Part shown: piece by piece, positions 1 through 9,988 of the stretch
Layout: each line of letters opens with the position of its first letter
How positions within the stretch are numbered: the stretch's first letter is position 1
Source of the DNA: Tricholoma matsutake
Taxonomy: Eukaryota > Basidiomycota > Agaricomycetes > Agaricales > Tricholomataceae
Assembly: GCA_026075535.2 (NCBI GenBank)
Contig: AP026541.1
Coordinates: 1,984,001 to 2,048,000 of the forward strand
Length of the DNA stretch: 64,000 nt
Direction: 5' to 3'
The notes under the pieces: model-generated
Seen by the model: only the letters and a program-made list of their open reading frames with translations
The model's database searches: none
What the model was told of the DNA's origin: nothing
Translations under genes and position numbers: made by a program

Positions 1-1477
1 CAGTGGCACTGCCACAAGTTATCTGCCATAGGGGTCAGTTATTAGCCATCCACCCAATATTATTGGTTTCCACTCTGGATCCACAGCTGTATCTTCCAAA
101 CAAGCACTGTTAGTTCATTTCAGATGTCTTCCATTTAATATCCCCTGCTGTAATTTAAAAATGAGACAAGACTTTGCTTAGGATCATGTCTTTCTTGGTC
201 ACTCCTCAATATTAATCTGCACACCTATATTTTGCTATGAATCTACTATCAAACTACTGGAAGATATTCCACAGGTATCAGGGAGGTTTCAAGCAACTTG
301 TAGTGCAGTATACCCAGCAGTCAGTGACCTTCTAGGCAGTTGTCACATCCCCAGATTTCAGATTCTCAGCTGTGGGCTAAATACACATGAAAAGGTTAGA
401 CTCAGGTACTTCACATGTCCATGTACTGTAGATTTCAATTATACTCATATTATTCTATGAGGACCTGGTCCATTTGTTTAGCAAAAATACCTGTTGTTTG
501 CTTATTCACTACCAACAGCACCAAAAGACATTTTGAAAAGGATTGATAGTAGTTGTGAAGAATCCTAAGTCCAGTTGCAGTTTTTTTGATTAGTAGAAAA
601 TGGCTGCAGCCTTTTGTGGAAGGAGCCAGCAATTCTTTTAATTTTTAGTTCTTTTTCCGATATTTGCATCTATTTATACCCAGCAGAGTAATCAGAAAAC
701 CGGAATTCTTCATATGAAGTCATGATTTTTTTCCACGGCCCTCCTGCCATATGAGGTAACTTCTCATGCTCCCCAAGTCTCAAGTCGTCCTAGCCTTGCC
801 ACTAACTTCACGTACTTGTGCCAACACTGGAATGACTACTGATGTTGCCAACTCCAGCACAATGTTCAACCAACCTTGTATGCCACAAAAAAGTAGACAT
901 GGCAACAAAAAACCATTTTGGGTATTACAAACTACCATATGTACTTGCAGTTGAGTCAAAATGATATTCTCAAGGATCCTGGCAACTTGAAGGAGTAGCA
1001 TGGGTGAACATACAAGTATTACCTGCACTGAACAATGTTTTTGACACACTGATGACATGTGATCTCATCCATCCATTTTGGGTAATCCATTGATTGGTTA
1101 TCACTGATCTCATATATCAACTGATTTATTATATTGCTCGAGAGCTGAGAAAAAAATTGATGGAGTGTCAAGGTTTTCAGAAATGGCTGTAAGTGATTCT
1201 CCTATCAATTACTATAGTAGAAGATAGTACTAGTACAGATGCATACCAATAATTGACAGAGCCTAAAACAACAAGTCATCACTCACTGACGCCTATTGAC
1301 ATCATTTTCACCCTTGGTCAAAAAAGATTTTTTGACCCCCCCTATGTCTGGTTCAGGATTCCCATCCCAACACCCCCTTGCAAGCGGTGGTGTAAACCCA
1401 TTATAATACATAGGCAGTAATTACATTTGTCACTTGGCTGCGATTGACACACCCAATTCTACCATCTCAAAGAAATA
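1..1477. other. Unassigned AT-rich DNA
   Basis: No gene, LTR boundary or terminal repeat is recognised here. Open frames are short, lack family motifs and lie on both strands. A homopolymer C run occurs near 1338. It may be old transposon-derived intergenic DNA. Confidence 0.4.
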
Positions 1478-1853
1478 TAGAGATTGGCACGGGTAACCCC
1501 CAGGTGTTATGATTTGTTATCTGGACCCGCAAGACTGGGCACTTCATTTTTCCTTTCTGACACGACATGACTCACTTCCGATGGAGACACCCCCTGACCT
1601 GACTCCTGTCAATCGATATGCTGCACTGCAGTATTCCGTGATGTCAGACTCCATGACATCGGACTCCGTGACATTGGACGCCTCATGCTTGGCATGAGGG
1701 TTATTTGCTATTGTTCTTCGACATGCTGCGCCGCAGCACTCTGTGACATTGGACTCCTCATGCTAGGCATAAGGCTTACTGTTCTATTGTTCCTTCTATA
1801 TTTACTTGACAAGGATCTCATATTCCGATTGGACGATAGACATTCTCTGAACC

Positions 1854-1861
1854 ATATATAA
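1854..1861 (+). promoter_or_regulatory. TATA-like element of the solo LTR
   Basis: ATATATAA lies about 350 bp into the LTR and about 77 bp before the first hairpin. A start 25-35 nt downstream would put the whole hairpin array in the transcript leader. Confidence 0.5.
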
Positions 1862-1937
1862 GCTACAGTAATACTGCCTGTATTCCTTAGCTTGACCTAA
1901 TTCAAATAACGGTCTTAGACTCAACCAGAACACTTGA

Positions 1938-2143
1938 CAGCTTAGGAAGCCCCTAGCTGTGATAACTCGAACTCAACAGTTGGAAAGCCTCCAACTGTGA
2001 TACATGAACCGATGGTCTACTCAGAAAACCTCTGAGTACGGATAGCCATATCGACTTAGGAAGCACCAAGTCCCAAACAGAACCCGATACAGTAAGAAAG
2101 CCTCTTACTGCAAGAACTGATACAGTTGGAAAGCCTCCAACTG
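1938..2143 (+). other. Array of six hairpins with an AAGCC loop
   Basis: Six short hairpins follow one another at 1938-1959, 1977-1997, 2018-2038, 2053-2072, 2090-2110 and 2123-2143. Stems are 7-8 bp and differ in sequence: CAGTTGGA/TCCAACTG, CAGTAAGA/TCTTACTG, TACTCAGA/TCTGAGTA, CAGCT(t)AGG/CCTAGCTG and GACTT(a)GG/CCAAGTC. The loop is AAGCC in four, AAACC in one and AAGCA in one. Spacers share words such as AACTGATA. Paired changes in the stems with a fixed loop point to selection on RNA structure, for example binding by a Gag or a host protein. No known motif was recognised. Confidence 0.8.
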
Positions 2144-2362
2144 CAACATATGAAGACTAGGCTGAGTTGAGACCAATAGTCTTAACACCAGGTATTTTTT
2201 TGCTACCCGTACCTGCACCCATCAAAACCCTTACCCTTAGTTGAGGGTATGGGTTTTCGGCGGGTATGGGTAGGGGTACCTGGGGGTTGGGAGGGTACAC
2301 ATGGTATGTCATCCATCATCCATAGTTTTTCATTGGCCATCATTGTTCCCTATCTACCCTGT

Positions 2363-3174
2363 GAGCAGTTGCTCGCAGTGGCAGTGAGGGGTGCTGGGTT
2401 GTGGGTGCATCATTGGTCATCCCTGTGCTCATCTCACTTGAGGTCATGGCCCAGTAGCACCCACCACCACCACTATGAGCCAGTGTTCACATGGTGGAAG
2501 GGGGGGTGCTAGCTCAAGCCAGTCGCCCCCATCATTGTTTGCAGGGTTGGAGGAGTAGGTACAGGGAATCATTTCCCTGTCATTGTCCCCTGTCATCTCA
2601 TTGTCACTGTTCCACCTGCAATCCACCCCACGAGCAGTTGCTCATGAGGCTGGGAACAGATGGTGCAGCATTTGTTGTTGGGGGTGGGTGCCATGTCATG
2701 CCTCATGGAGTTTGGTGATGCTGGGACCATTCATCCCCCCTATCGTCCCTGTCGTCATCTGGTAGCACCTGCAATCCACCCTATGAGCAGTTACTCGTAG
2801 GCATGGGGGTGCACCATAAGTCGTCATCATCGTCTGTCACTGGCCATCAGCTCGACCAACCCTGTGAGCAGGTGCTCACAGTCGTGGAGGGGAGCTGTGG
2901 TTGTGGTCCCCTTTTTAGCTGCATTGTGTCGAGATGCTGCTGATTCTGTTTTGGTGGGGATAGGTGGTGTTAGTGTTGATGCAGTTGATTATGGGTGTAG
3001 GGGTGTGTCCTGGTATCCCACTTCTTGGGTCTCCCTGCTCCTGTCATCTCTGTCCCATCATCCCTTGTTGTTGGCTGTTAGCACCCATGACCACCCTGCA
3101 AGCAGTGGCTCGTGGGGCTGGGGGCATTGTTCATTGTCATTGCTCCGTTGTCCACCCAGCGAGCAGAGGCTCGC
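2363..3174. repeat. Dispersed GAGCAGTTGCTC-type palindromes
   Basis: Six near-palindromic 12-16-mers occur at 2363, 2632, 2785, 2864, about 3098 and 3159. They have the form GAGCARNNGCTC, often with an E-box-like CAGTTG core and commonly followed by a G-rich stretch. The same word recurs in other hAT-like elements near 24002, 24139, 32491, 38755, 60000 and 60081. No protein-coding pattern is evident between them. Confidence 0.6.
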
Positions 3175-3198
3175 AGCGGTGGCATGGGCAGCCATAGG

Positions 3199-3924
3199 TA
3201 GGGTGTAGCACAGGTACAGGTGAACCTGTGGTATTCTGCCTGCAGGTAGCACAGGTGCAGATATGGGTTTGTATATCTGTACCTGTGGCAACGCCACACC
3301 TGTACTCATGGTGTTGCAGGTTGTCACAGGTTTGAGTTGTGATACAGGTTATAAGCACAGGTTTTGTATGGTGTTTCAAACCTCCAGTAGCACTTGAATA
3401 ACATGCCATAAACTATGTGTAGCTAAAACAAAGATAAGAGGTAGCTATACTAGAAAGTTATCCAACTTTTCTATTGCTTCAATACTTGAATCCACATATA
3501 AATTATGATATAATGTTCAAATCTTTCACAAATCATCTGTCAACCTTTTTTATCCATCATGAAGAACACAAAGAAACTACTAATTTGCTGCATTCTATCT
3601 GGGCAGACCTTGAGTGTTGGAAGGAACACTCAAGGTCACCATGCAAAATAACATCAACTTCACTAAATTAGATCATTGTATGTCATAAGATCCCACATTA
3701 CTAGGCAGATACATGTCTTAACAGAGTGTAACAACAATTGATTCTCACAAAACTTGATAAAAATTCTTTTAACTCAAAACAAAGAGCTCAGAAGAATTTT
3801 GGAACCACAAAGCCTGATATGAAATATACCTGCAGGTATGGTGTTTGTACAGGTATTATGGTGTCACAGGTGACAGGTGTGGTGTTGCCAGTGAAACCCA
3901 TGGTGTCACCTGTGCTACACCCTA
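3199..3924. mobile_element. hAT-like MITE with CACAGGT iterons (TSD GCCATAGG)
   Basis: This 726-bp element has 17-bp terminal inverted repeats (TAGGGTGTAGCACAGGT) and a perfect 8-bp duplication GCCATAGG at 3191-3198 and 3925-3932. ACAGGT or CACAGGT words are repeated many times within about 150 bp of each end. There is no transposase ORF. The 8-bp duplication, the TAGGG start and the subterminal repeats fit the hAT superfamily; that assignment is inferred. Confidence 0.85.
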
Positions 3925-3967
3925 GCCATAGGTTGCACTGCCTTGGGGGCTGTGACATCATTATAAC

Positions 3968-4067
3968 CTAAAAATCAAAAGAAAAGATTAGTTAGTTGAA
4001 GATAACTAGAAAGGAACATAAAAAACAACTCACCTAGTGCCCAGATGATGTTTGTAGTCATCTGGGC
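3968..4067 (-). other. Hairpin plus intron-like cassette 1
   Basis: Read on the minus strand, a perfect 10-bp hairpin (GCCCAGATGA/TCATCTGGGC, 4039-4067) is followed within a few bases by a 66-nt tract that starts GTGAGT, contains CTAAC-like words and ends TTTTTAG (4033 down to 3968). The layout matches four other copies in the window. Whether it is spliced is unknown. Confidence 0.55.
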
Positions 4068-4227
4068 CTCGTTTCACAGTGCATAGGTTAGCAAGTTAGC
4101 AAAGAAACAAAAACATACCTGGGCCTTGAGCCCCAGTTTTTGTTGTTGTTGCTGCTGTTGCATTGCCCTTGTTGTTACTGCCCATTGTCAAGCCTGTGGT
4201 GGTGGTTGATGTTGTTGTTGTTGACCT

Positions 4228-4532
4228 TGTTGGAGCAGACTATATACGCTGCACAGGGGAAGAGACTACACGTTCCTTACAACCTACCTGGGGTTTAGTT
4301 AGACTTACAGCTAGGGTTAGCAGAGGTAAGAACACTGTATTCCTACTATGGTACAGGTTCTCCTTATATACATAATATTAAGGATGTCACATGACTCGGG
4401 AATGTGTTTACCGCATGTATGCACAGTAAGCGCAGTAACATGCGTATGCTGCATGTATCGCCTCATGTATACATGTGTATGCTGCATGTATTGCCTCATG
4501 TATACAGCATGTATCAGGGATTAATTTCAACA
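4228..4532 (-). repeat. Copia-1 3' LTR
   Basis: On the minus strand it begins TGTTGAAATTAATC and ends CTCCAACA. A TATA box (TATATAAGG) lies near 4363-4371. The upstream part holds two near-identical ~31-bp tandem repeats (TACATGAGGCGATACATGC type), a possible enhancer-like block. It appears identical to 9679-9983. Confidence 0.92.
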
Positions 4533-4541
4533 CCCCCCCTC
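4533..4541 (-). promoter_or_regulatory. Copia-1 polypurine tract
   Basis: Directly inside the 3' LTR the minus strand reads AGGGGGGGTG, the usual position and composition of the plus-strand primer. Confidence 0.75.
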
Positions 4542-4564
4542 AAACTGTACAGCGCTCTAAGCAG

Positions 4565-7500
4565 CTAAGTTTGAATCTCGAAAGTAATTCCGAGAGAGTC
4601 TCTAAATTTCCTGAATAGGACGGCGCCAAGGTTCTTTGTGAACATGTCAGCCGGATTATCACTTCCAGGAATGAAAACGACTGTGACTTTGTCATTTTCT
4701 ATGCATTCGCGGGTGTAGTGGTAGCGAATGTCTATATGTTTGGTCCTTCTTTCCTGAACTGGATTTGATCCAATAAAGATGGATCCTTGATTATCAGCGC
4801 AGATTGGTACGCGCTTCAGTGTATATCCAAGTTCCTGGAATAAGGACTCTATCCACACTATCTGCCGACAAGTGTCGGAGAGAGCCATGTATTCGGCTTC
4901 TGTGGATGACAGTGCTACAGTTTTTTGTAAACGGGACTGCCAGCACACAATGCCACTCGCCAGAGTAGCAAAGTAACCCGTTGTAGATCGGCGCTTGACT
5001 GTGTCAGCTGCCCAATCAGAATCTGTGAAGGCCTGTAGCCCCTCGGATTTCTCTCCATCATAGACCATACTGTACTTCTGGGTTCCCACCAGATAGCGCA
5101 TTATGTACATCGCTTTGTCTAGATGTTCTTGGCTAGGATTAGCCGAGAATTGCGACATCTTGATTACCGCGTAAGCGATATCAGGTCGTGTTCCGAGCAT
5201 CAGATACAATAAAGATCCGATCACAGACTGATATTTTGATCTAAGCGCCGCGTTTGGCGTCGCTGTGTTCTCCAACGGTTTGTAGCCAGTCGGGAGCGGA
5301 GTGGGGGCAATCTTGGCATTTGTCATCTCGAACCTCTCAAGCACTTTGGCGAGATATTCTGTTTGATCGAGTTTGACTTTTGCAGCGGTCTGGGTGACGC
5401 GCATGCCTAAGAATTCCGTGACTTTTTCAGTACTACGGCACTCCCAATGCTTTAGGCAAGCATTCTTCTTTTCATCCACAAGTTTCTTGTTCTTGCCCAT
5501 GAACAAGCCATCATCAACATAGACTAGCGCAATAACGATGCTGCCTGTCTTAGGATCCTTGTGTATGAAGATGCCGGCATCGGAGCTGGCGCGCACGAAC
5601 CCAATGGTGCGCATAAATGCCTCTAGCTCTCTCCACCATGCTAGTGAAGCCTGTTTAAGGCCATACAATGCTCGGCGTAAGCGCATTACTTTGCGCTCTT
5701 TACCCTCGAGTCTGAAACCCTCGGGTTGATCCATATAGATCTCCTCATCAAGTTTGCCATATAAAAATGCGGTTTTTACATCTAGACCAGTCATATACAT
5801 GCCTTCTAGAGACGCAAGGGCAAACATGAGGCGTACGGTCTCGTAGCGGACTACTGGTGAGAAAATCTCATCAAAGTCAACGCCTTCGACTTGTGAAAAG
5901 CCTTTGGCCACGAGTCTGGCTCGTTTTCTTCCATCCGATTTCACGGAGAAAACCCATCTATTTTTGATCGTTTTTCGATCATGTGGAAGATCGACGATGT
6001 CATAGACTTGTCGCTTGCGAAGAGCCTCTAACTCTTCATGACAAGCCTGTTTCCACTCAAGTTGCTGCTGCCGGGGTAGGCGCGCAATATCGCGAAATTG
6101 GTTTGGAACTAGGCTTTTTTCGCTTGATGGTGTGACTGCTTTTGACAACAGCCAGCGGATAAGCTCATCTCCACCTTCCTTGGTTATCTTTTTAATATAA
6201 CCTGCTTCGTCCGGTTCCCCCATTGGGTGATCATGTTCTTGATTATTGGAATCGGGCACACTCTCGTGGGGTGCCGAACTCGGTCCAGCAACCGGTTCTT
6301 GCTGTTGAGGTCGTGGTCGTGTTCGGTTATGATCCGAATCTTGACCCACAGACTTCTTCCAATATCGATCACGCACAATGTCTCTCTCTATGTCAGAGGG
6401 GAGTCGCTGTTCTCCATAGGTATTGCCAGGACGGTTTGGGATTTTCCTCTGCCTGCCTGATCGACGGGGCAATTGCTGCCATTCCTGTTGATCTTCACGT
6501 CTTGGACGAAAGTCCTCAGTGTTAACTGGAGGCGGCGGAGGAGGAGCGTTAGTCGCATCGTCATGCGCCTTTTGCTCACTTGGTAAATCATCATCATCAT
6601 CTTCTGATGATGGAGGAAGGGGCGGATTTTGTGGCGGTATAGGGTCATCGCCATCCGTTCCAGATGAGTGGTCGTCATCTTCTGGTTCTGGTGGAAAATC
6701 ACCAAGGTCTGTCTTGGCAGGAGTTTTAGCTCCGGGACAGCATGGGAACATCGTTTCATCAAATAGTGCCGTAGCACCAATGAATATTGCGCCGTTTCGT
6801 CGCATGAAACGATATGCTTTAATGCCATCTTCTACTCCAAGGTACGTCATTAGCTCCGATCGAGGAGACAATGTTGTTGGACGTTTTTCCTTTGGTAGAT
6901 AGACATAAGCACCGCAACCGAAGACCTTCAGATTGTTTAGATCTGGGCGGACCTTTGTCAGGTCCTCAAAAGGTGTCAGCCATTTCAGGCGCCTTATTGG
7001 GGTTCGGTTGTATAAATGTGTTGCATGTTCTATGCAAAATTCCCACCATGATTGTGGTAGACAAGCGGTGAATCGCAGGGTTTGCGACTTTTCCATTATT
7101 GTCCTTATGGCGCGCTCTGCGCGCCCGTTCTGTTGATGAACGTGGGGTGCAGACATCTCTATTTTGATGCCTAAATCCTTGAGCTGTTTTTGTAGCTCAC
7201 GATCCTTGAACTCCCCCCCTGGATCAACACGCCAGCGCTTGATTGTAGCGCCATATTGGGTCTTAGCCATTGCTTGAAATTGTCTAATCGCTGCAGCAGC
7301 GTCAGATTTCTTTCTAAGGCATTGGACCCAAATATGTGACGTTTTGTCATCCAGAAATACAATGAAGTATTTATGTTTGTGGTACGATTGTACCGGGAGT
7401 TCCTTTAGGTCGGAATGTATTAATTCAAAGGATTTGTCAGCTCGTGAGTCTGACTCGGGAAAAGATTTTGAGGTCATTTTCCCTTCTGCACACCCTGGAC

Positions 7501-9463
7501 ATATAATTTTGTCTTTAGGAATAATTAAATTCCTTGGGAATTTTATGGTGCTTTTAGGCATTTTCCCTAGCGCCTCTTTGGATGGGTGTCCAAGTCGCCT
7601 ATGCCAAGTCAAGTAGTCAGCGACATAAATGGTCGCGACATTAACCTTTTTGGTGCTCAATATATGAGTCCGAGCCCAATAGATCGTGTCATTCCTCCTT
7701 AGAGGGACACAATGCATGATTGGGTTTCCATGCTCGATGAATGAAATGTATGCGGAGGAACCACGCACATCACTTCCGTCTTGTAAAAAGACCCCCATTG
7801 ACATCAATCGAGTATTAATGTCGGGTATGTAGTAGACGGGGTATAGCCGCGTTTCACGCGTCTCTGACTTCCCATTACATACTACCTGGTGTCTAATGAA
7901 GACTGCTCCTTTTCCTACTATATGAGTAGTACCAGTGGCCGTTTGGACCAAGGTAGAGTCCTTTCTCGGTAAAGGCTCGTAAGAAGCGAAATCTTTCATT
8001 TCACCAGTGAAGTGTTTTGATGCGCCTGAATCCATGATCCAGTCGGCACCTTTCTTACAATCTCCCTTTGCACACATAGCACATATATTAAGATCTACAT
8101 AATTCCATGATACATTTAATAGCGGTAAAATTTCACATGAAAAGTTCGCTGTATTCATAGGAATTTTAATCTTAGTGCTTGTGGCAGGGAAAAGGACTGA
8201 CCTGTCATCATACGCCCCTGTGTCAAGGGGTTCATCGACGAGTATTTCGTCGACGGCTTTCCACACTTCCTCGTCAGTTACCGGAGGTTCGGATCCGAGG
8301 GAGACAGTATCGTCTTCTACCTCCTCGATCGTAGCCTCGGTTTCTGGCTCTATCCTCCTTCTCTTACCTTCTCGCACCGTAAGGTGCTCTTCCAGCGGTC
8401 GCAGGTTTTTTGCGCTGCGCGGAAGTTGCATGCGCTCGAGGGTGTCTCGAGCTTGCTGGTATTCGGTGTAAACCGAGTGAGAAGAGGAGGCCGCGCCCGT
8501 GTATGCCTGTGCAGGCGGTCGGCGGCGAGGATCCCTTGTGGGAGTGTGTTCGCGTCGCTCGATGCGCTGTATGAGCGGCATCGGCGGTATGATGGTGCCA
8601 TTACCATTTATGGTGGTAAAGGCGTTGGAGGCGAGGTGGGTATGTTTCTCTTTTGGCTTCTCCTCCTTAGTCTTTCTGTCCCCACGTCGTCCACGTTTTC
8701 GGGACGAGTCTCCATTGCTGTTTTGCCCTTCTTTGGGCTGCCATTTGGGGTTTCCCCCCTTGCGCTTAACAGCGGAAAGTTTGTTGGCCTGAGGCTGGCC
8801 AGCGGGCTTTCCAACTGCTGTGCGCCTTGAGGCTTCAGCAACAATGGAGTCCTTGACATGTTTAAATGTCAAGGCGCTAGTGGCGGTCGTGTTAAGGACC
8901 GTTGCAGACAATGAATCGTACTCGCGCGGCATCGCAGCAAGTAGGATCATGGCCTGTACTAGCTCGGGGATGGCGACATTGGCAGCCATGAGGCGCTCGA
9001 ATTTGTCAGCCATTCTCGCAATCTCCGGTGCGGGGTTCGCAGCCGGGATTTTGATTGCTATTGCGGACCTAAAGTCCGAAAAGACTTGGGAGGGGCCGTC
9101 CACACCATAATCAGTGCGGATGAGGTCCCACACCTCCTCAGCAGTGTCCTTTGTGTTGGCACGCTGCCGAATGGAGGGGGCCAGGCGGAGCACTAGGCTA
9201 CCAATAGCCTGGTCATTTTTGTTGCTCCAGGTCTGGAGCCTGGCACTAGCGTCCGCTACGACAGTAGCGTTCGTCGCCGTCAAAGGAGGCGCCGGGGGCG
9301 GTTTTTGCTCCGCCCCGCTAGTTATTTGCCAAAGGCCCTGAGATCTGAGCCACGCCTTCATCGAGTCGGCCCACTGAATGTAATTTGAGCCATCGAAGGT
9401 TTGAACGAGTTTTTCAAGAGTGGAAGACATGATGTTGTGGTGGCAGCTGTTAAAAGCGCTCAA
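4565..9463 (-). CDS. Copia-1 Gag-Pol polyprotein (1632 aa)
   Basis: One uninterrupted frame encodes all functions of a Ty1/copia element. Residues 1-~230 are a copia-type Gag starting MSSTLEKLVQTFDGSNYIQW. It is followed by a basic Lys/Arg-rich tract rather than an obvious CCHC knuckle. An aspartic protease motif (DSGA) lies near 478 and a GAG-pre-integrase motif (TWHRRLGH) near 618. Integrase has D near 683, D near 744 and E near 781 (NGRAERA). Reverse transcriptase has YVDD near 1316. RNase H has FTDSDWA near 1481, SSTEAEYM near 1522 and TKHIDIRYHY near 1577. The PR-IN-RT-RH order is diagnostic of copia. No stop or frameshift is present, unlike every other retroelement here. The start 216 bp inside the 5' LTR is the first long-frame ATG and matches the gag start at 53283. 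Confidence 0.95.
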   Translation of the reverse strand: MSAFNSCHHNIMSSTLEKLVQTFDGSNYIQWADSMKAWLRSQGLWQITSGAEQKPPPAPPLTATNATVVADASARLQTWSNKNDQAIGSLVLRLAPSIRQRANTKDTAEEVWDLIRTDYGVDGPSQVFSDFRSAIAIKIPAANPAPEIARMADKFERLMAANVAIPELVQAMILLAAMPREYDSLSATVLNTTATSALTFKHVKDSIVAEASRRTAVGKPAGQPQANKLSAVKRKGGNPKWQPKEGQNSNGDSSRKRGRRGDRKTKEEKPKEKHTHLASNAFTTINGNGTIIPPMPLIQRIERREHTPTRDPRRRPPAQAYTGAASSSHSVYTEYQQARDTLERMQLPRSAKNLRPLEEHLTVREGKRRRIEPETEATIEEVEDDTVSLGSEPPVTDEEVWKAVDEILVDEPLDTGAYDDRSVLFPATSTKIKIPMNTANFSCEILPLLNVSWNYVDLNICAMCAKGDCKKGADWIMDSGASKHFTGEMKDFASYEPLPRKDSTLVQTATGTTHIVGKGAVFIRHQVVCNGKSETRETRLYPVYYIPDINTRLMSMGVFLQDGSDVRGSSAYISFIEHGNPIMHCVPLRRNDTIYWARTHILSTKKVNVATIYVADYLTWHRRLGHPSKEALGKMPKSTIKFPRNLIIPKDKIICPGCAEGKMTSKSFPESDSRADKSFELIHSDLKELPVQSYHKHKYFIVFLDDKTSHIWVQCLRKKSDAAAAIRQFQAMAKTQYGATIKRWRVDPGGEFKDRELQKQLKDLGIKIEMSAPHVHQQNGRAERAIRTIMEKSQTLRFTACLPQSWWEFCIEHATHLYNRTPIRRLKWLTPFEDLTKVRPDLNNLKVFGCGAYVYLPKEKRPTTLSPRSELMTYLGVEDGIKAYRFMRRNGAIFIGATALFDETMFPCCPGAKTPAKTDLGDFPPEPEDDDHSSGTDGDDPIPPQNPPLPPSSEDDDDDLPSEQKAHDDATNAPPPPPPVNTEDFRPRREDQQEWQQLPRRSGRQRKIPNRPGNTYGEQRLPSDIERDIVRDRYWKKSVGQDSDHNRTRPRPQQQEPVAGPSSAPHESVPDSNNQEHDHPMGEPDEAGYIKKITKEGGDELIRWLLSKAVTPSSEKSLVPNQFRDIARLPRQQQLEWKQACHEELEALRKRQVYDIVDLPHDRKTIKNRWVFSVKSDGRKRARLVAKGFSQVEGVDFDEIFSPVVRYETVRLMFALASLEGMYMTGLDVKTAFLYGKLDEEIYMDQPEGFRLEGKERKVMRLRRALYGLKQASLAWWRELEAFMRTIGFVRASSDAGIFIHKDPKTGSIVIALVYVDDGLFMGKNKKLVDEKKNACLKHWECRSTEKVTEFLGMRVTQTAAKVKLDQTEYLAKVLERFEMTNAKIAPTPLPTGYKPLENTATPNAALRSKYQSVIGSLLYLMLGTRPDIAYAVIKMSQFSANPSQEHLDKAMYIMRYLVGTQKYSMVYDGEKSEGLQAFTDSDWAADTVKRRSTTGYFATLASGIVCWQSRLQKTVALSSTEAEYMALSDTCRQIVWIESLFQELGYTLKRVPICADNQGSIFIGSNPVQERRTKHIDIRYHYTRECIENDKVTVVFIPGSDNPADMFTKNLGAVLFRKFRDSLGITFEIQT

Positions 9464-9667
9464 TCAGTCTTTTACTCAATGAAACACGTTAAACGTTCTC
9501 AGGAAAAAACACTCCTTCAGAGTGATTAACCCTAGTGATCCTAGGTTTTATATGCAGCTCGCAGGGAGCGCAATGCAGCTCACGAAGAGCGCAAGGTTAT
9601 AATTTGGAGACAATGAAGTCAACGTCGTTCGCAGCTAATTAAAGCGCGTTCGCGACGTGCCCAGCAG

Positions 9668-9678
9668 GGCCCATAACC
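9668..9678 (-). promoter_or_regulatory. Copia-1 primer-binding site, half-tRNA type
   Basis: Directly inside the 5' LTR the minus strand reads GGTTATGGGCC. It lacks the TGG expected for a tRNA 3' end. It is instead complementary to the anticodon-loop region (GGGCCCATAACC) of eukaryotic initiator tRNA-Met, as known for Drosophila copia, where a half-tRNA primes. The same core lies at 23045-23055, 25093-25103 and 53067-53077. Confidence 0.75.
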
Positions 9679-9983
9679 TGTTGGAGCAGACTATATACGC
9701 TGCACAGGGGAAGAGACTACACGTTCCTTACAACCTACCTGGGGTTTAGTTAGACTTACAGCTAGGGTTAGCAGAGGTAAGAACACTGTATTCCTACTAT
9801 GGTACAGGTTCTCCTTATATACATAATATTAAGGATGTCACATGACTCGGGAATGTGTTTACCGCATGTATGCACAGTAAGCGCAGTAACATGCGTATGC
9901 TGCATGTATCGCCTCATGTATACATGTGTATGCTGCATGTATTGCCTCATGTATACAGCATGTATCAGGGATTAATTTCAACA
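9679..9983 (-). repeat. Copia-1 5' LTR
   Basis: This 305-bp LTR appears identical to 4228-4532, with a TATA box near 9814-9822 that would drive the minus-strand transcript. GACCT follows at 9984-9988 as the target duplication. Confidence 0.92.
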
Positions 9984-9988
9984 GACCT

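Larger units (their letters stand above)
1505..2187 (+). mobile_element. Solo LTR (TSD CCAGG) of an unassigned LTR retrotransposon
   Basis: The 683-bp block starts TGTTATG, ends TTAACA and is flanked by CCAGG at 1500-1504 and 2188-2192, the hallmark of LTR-LTR recombination. It has a TATA-like stretch at 1854-1861 (ATATATAA). The presumed R/U5 leader downstream carries six hairpins (separate entry). No internal region of this family occurs in the window, so copia or gypsy membership is unknown. Confidence 0.8.
1478..4227. repeat. Degenerate hAT-like composite repeat, left part
   Basis: The left edge at 1478 reads TAGAGATTGGCACGGGTA, a diverged match to the clear terminal repeat of the hAT-like element at 53386-60502 (TAGGGCATGGCACGGGTA). 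GGGTATGGGTA words follow at 2190-2290. The body holds GAGCAGTTGCTC-type palindromes between 2363 and 3174 and a hairpin/intron-like cassette at 3968-4067. A solo LTR, a MITE and copia-1 have inserted into it, and it resumes at 9989. The right edge is not clear. Membership of the family is inferred from these shared parts. Confidence 0.45.
4228..9983 (-). mobile_element. Copia-1: complete young Ty1/copia retrotransposon (TSD GACCT)
   Basis: Two 305-bp LTRs (4228-4532 and 9679-9983) appear identical by eye and flank one long gag-pol frame on the minus strand. GACCT is duplicated at 4223-4227 and 9984-9988. A primer site and a polypurine tract sit beside the LTRs. Identical LTRs and an unbroken ORF indicate a recent insertion that may still be competent. 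It landed in a GTTGTTGTTG microsatellite inside an older hAT-like repeat. Confidence 0.95.

Noticed and set aside
2249..3208. Several plus-strand frames of 75-114 codons
   Set aside because: Low-complexity repeat DNA with palindromes; frames overlap in several phases and have no motifs.
3199..3924. CACAGGT repeats as a CRISPR-like array
   Set aside because: Repeats are short, irregularly spaced, inverted at the two ends and inside a TIR element of a eukaryotic genome.
6519..6902. Gly/Ser-rich plus-strand frame inside copia-1
   Set aside because: Shadow of the acidic, Pro-rich integrase-RT linker of copia-1.
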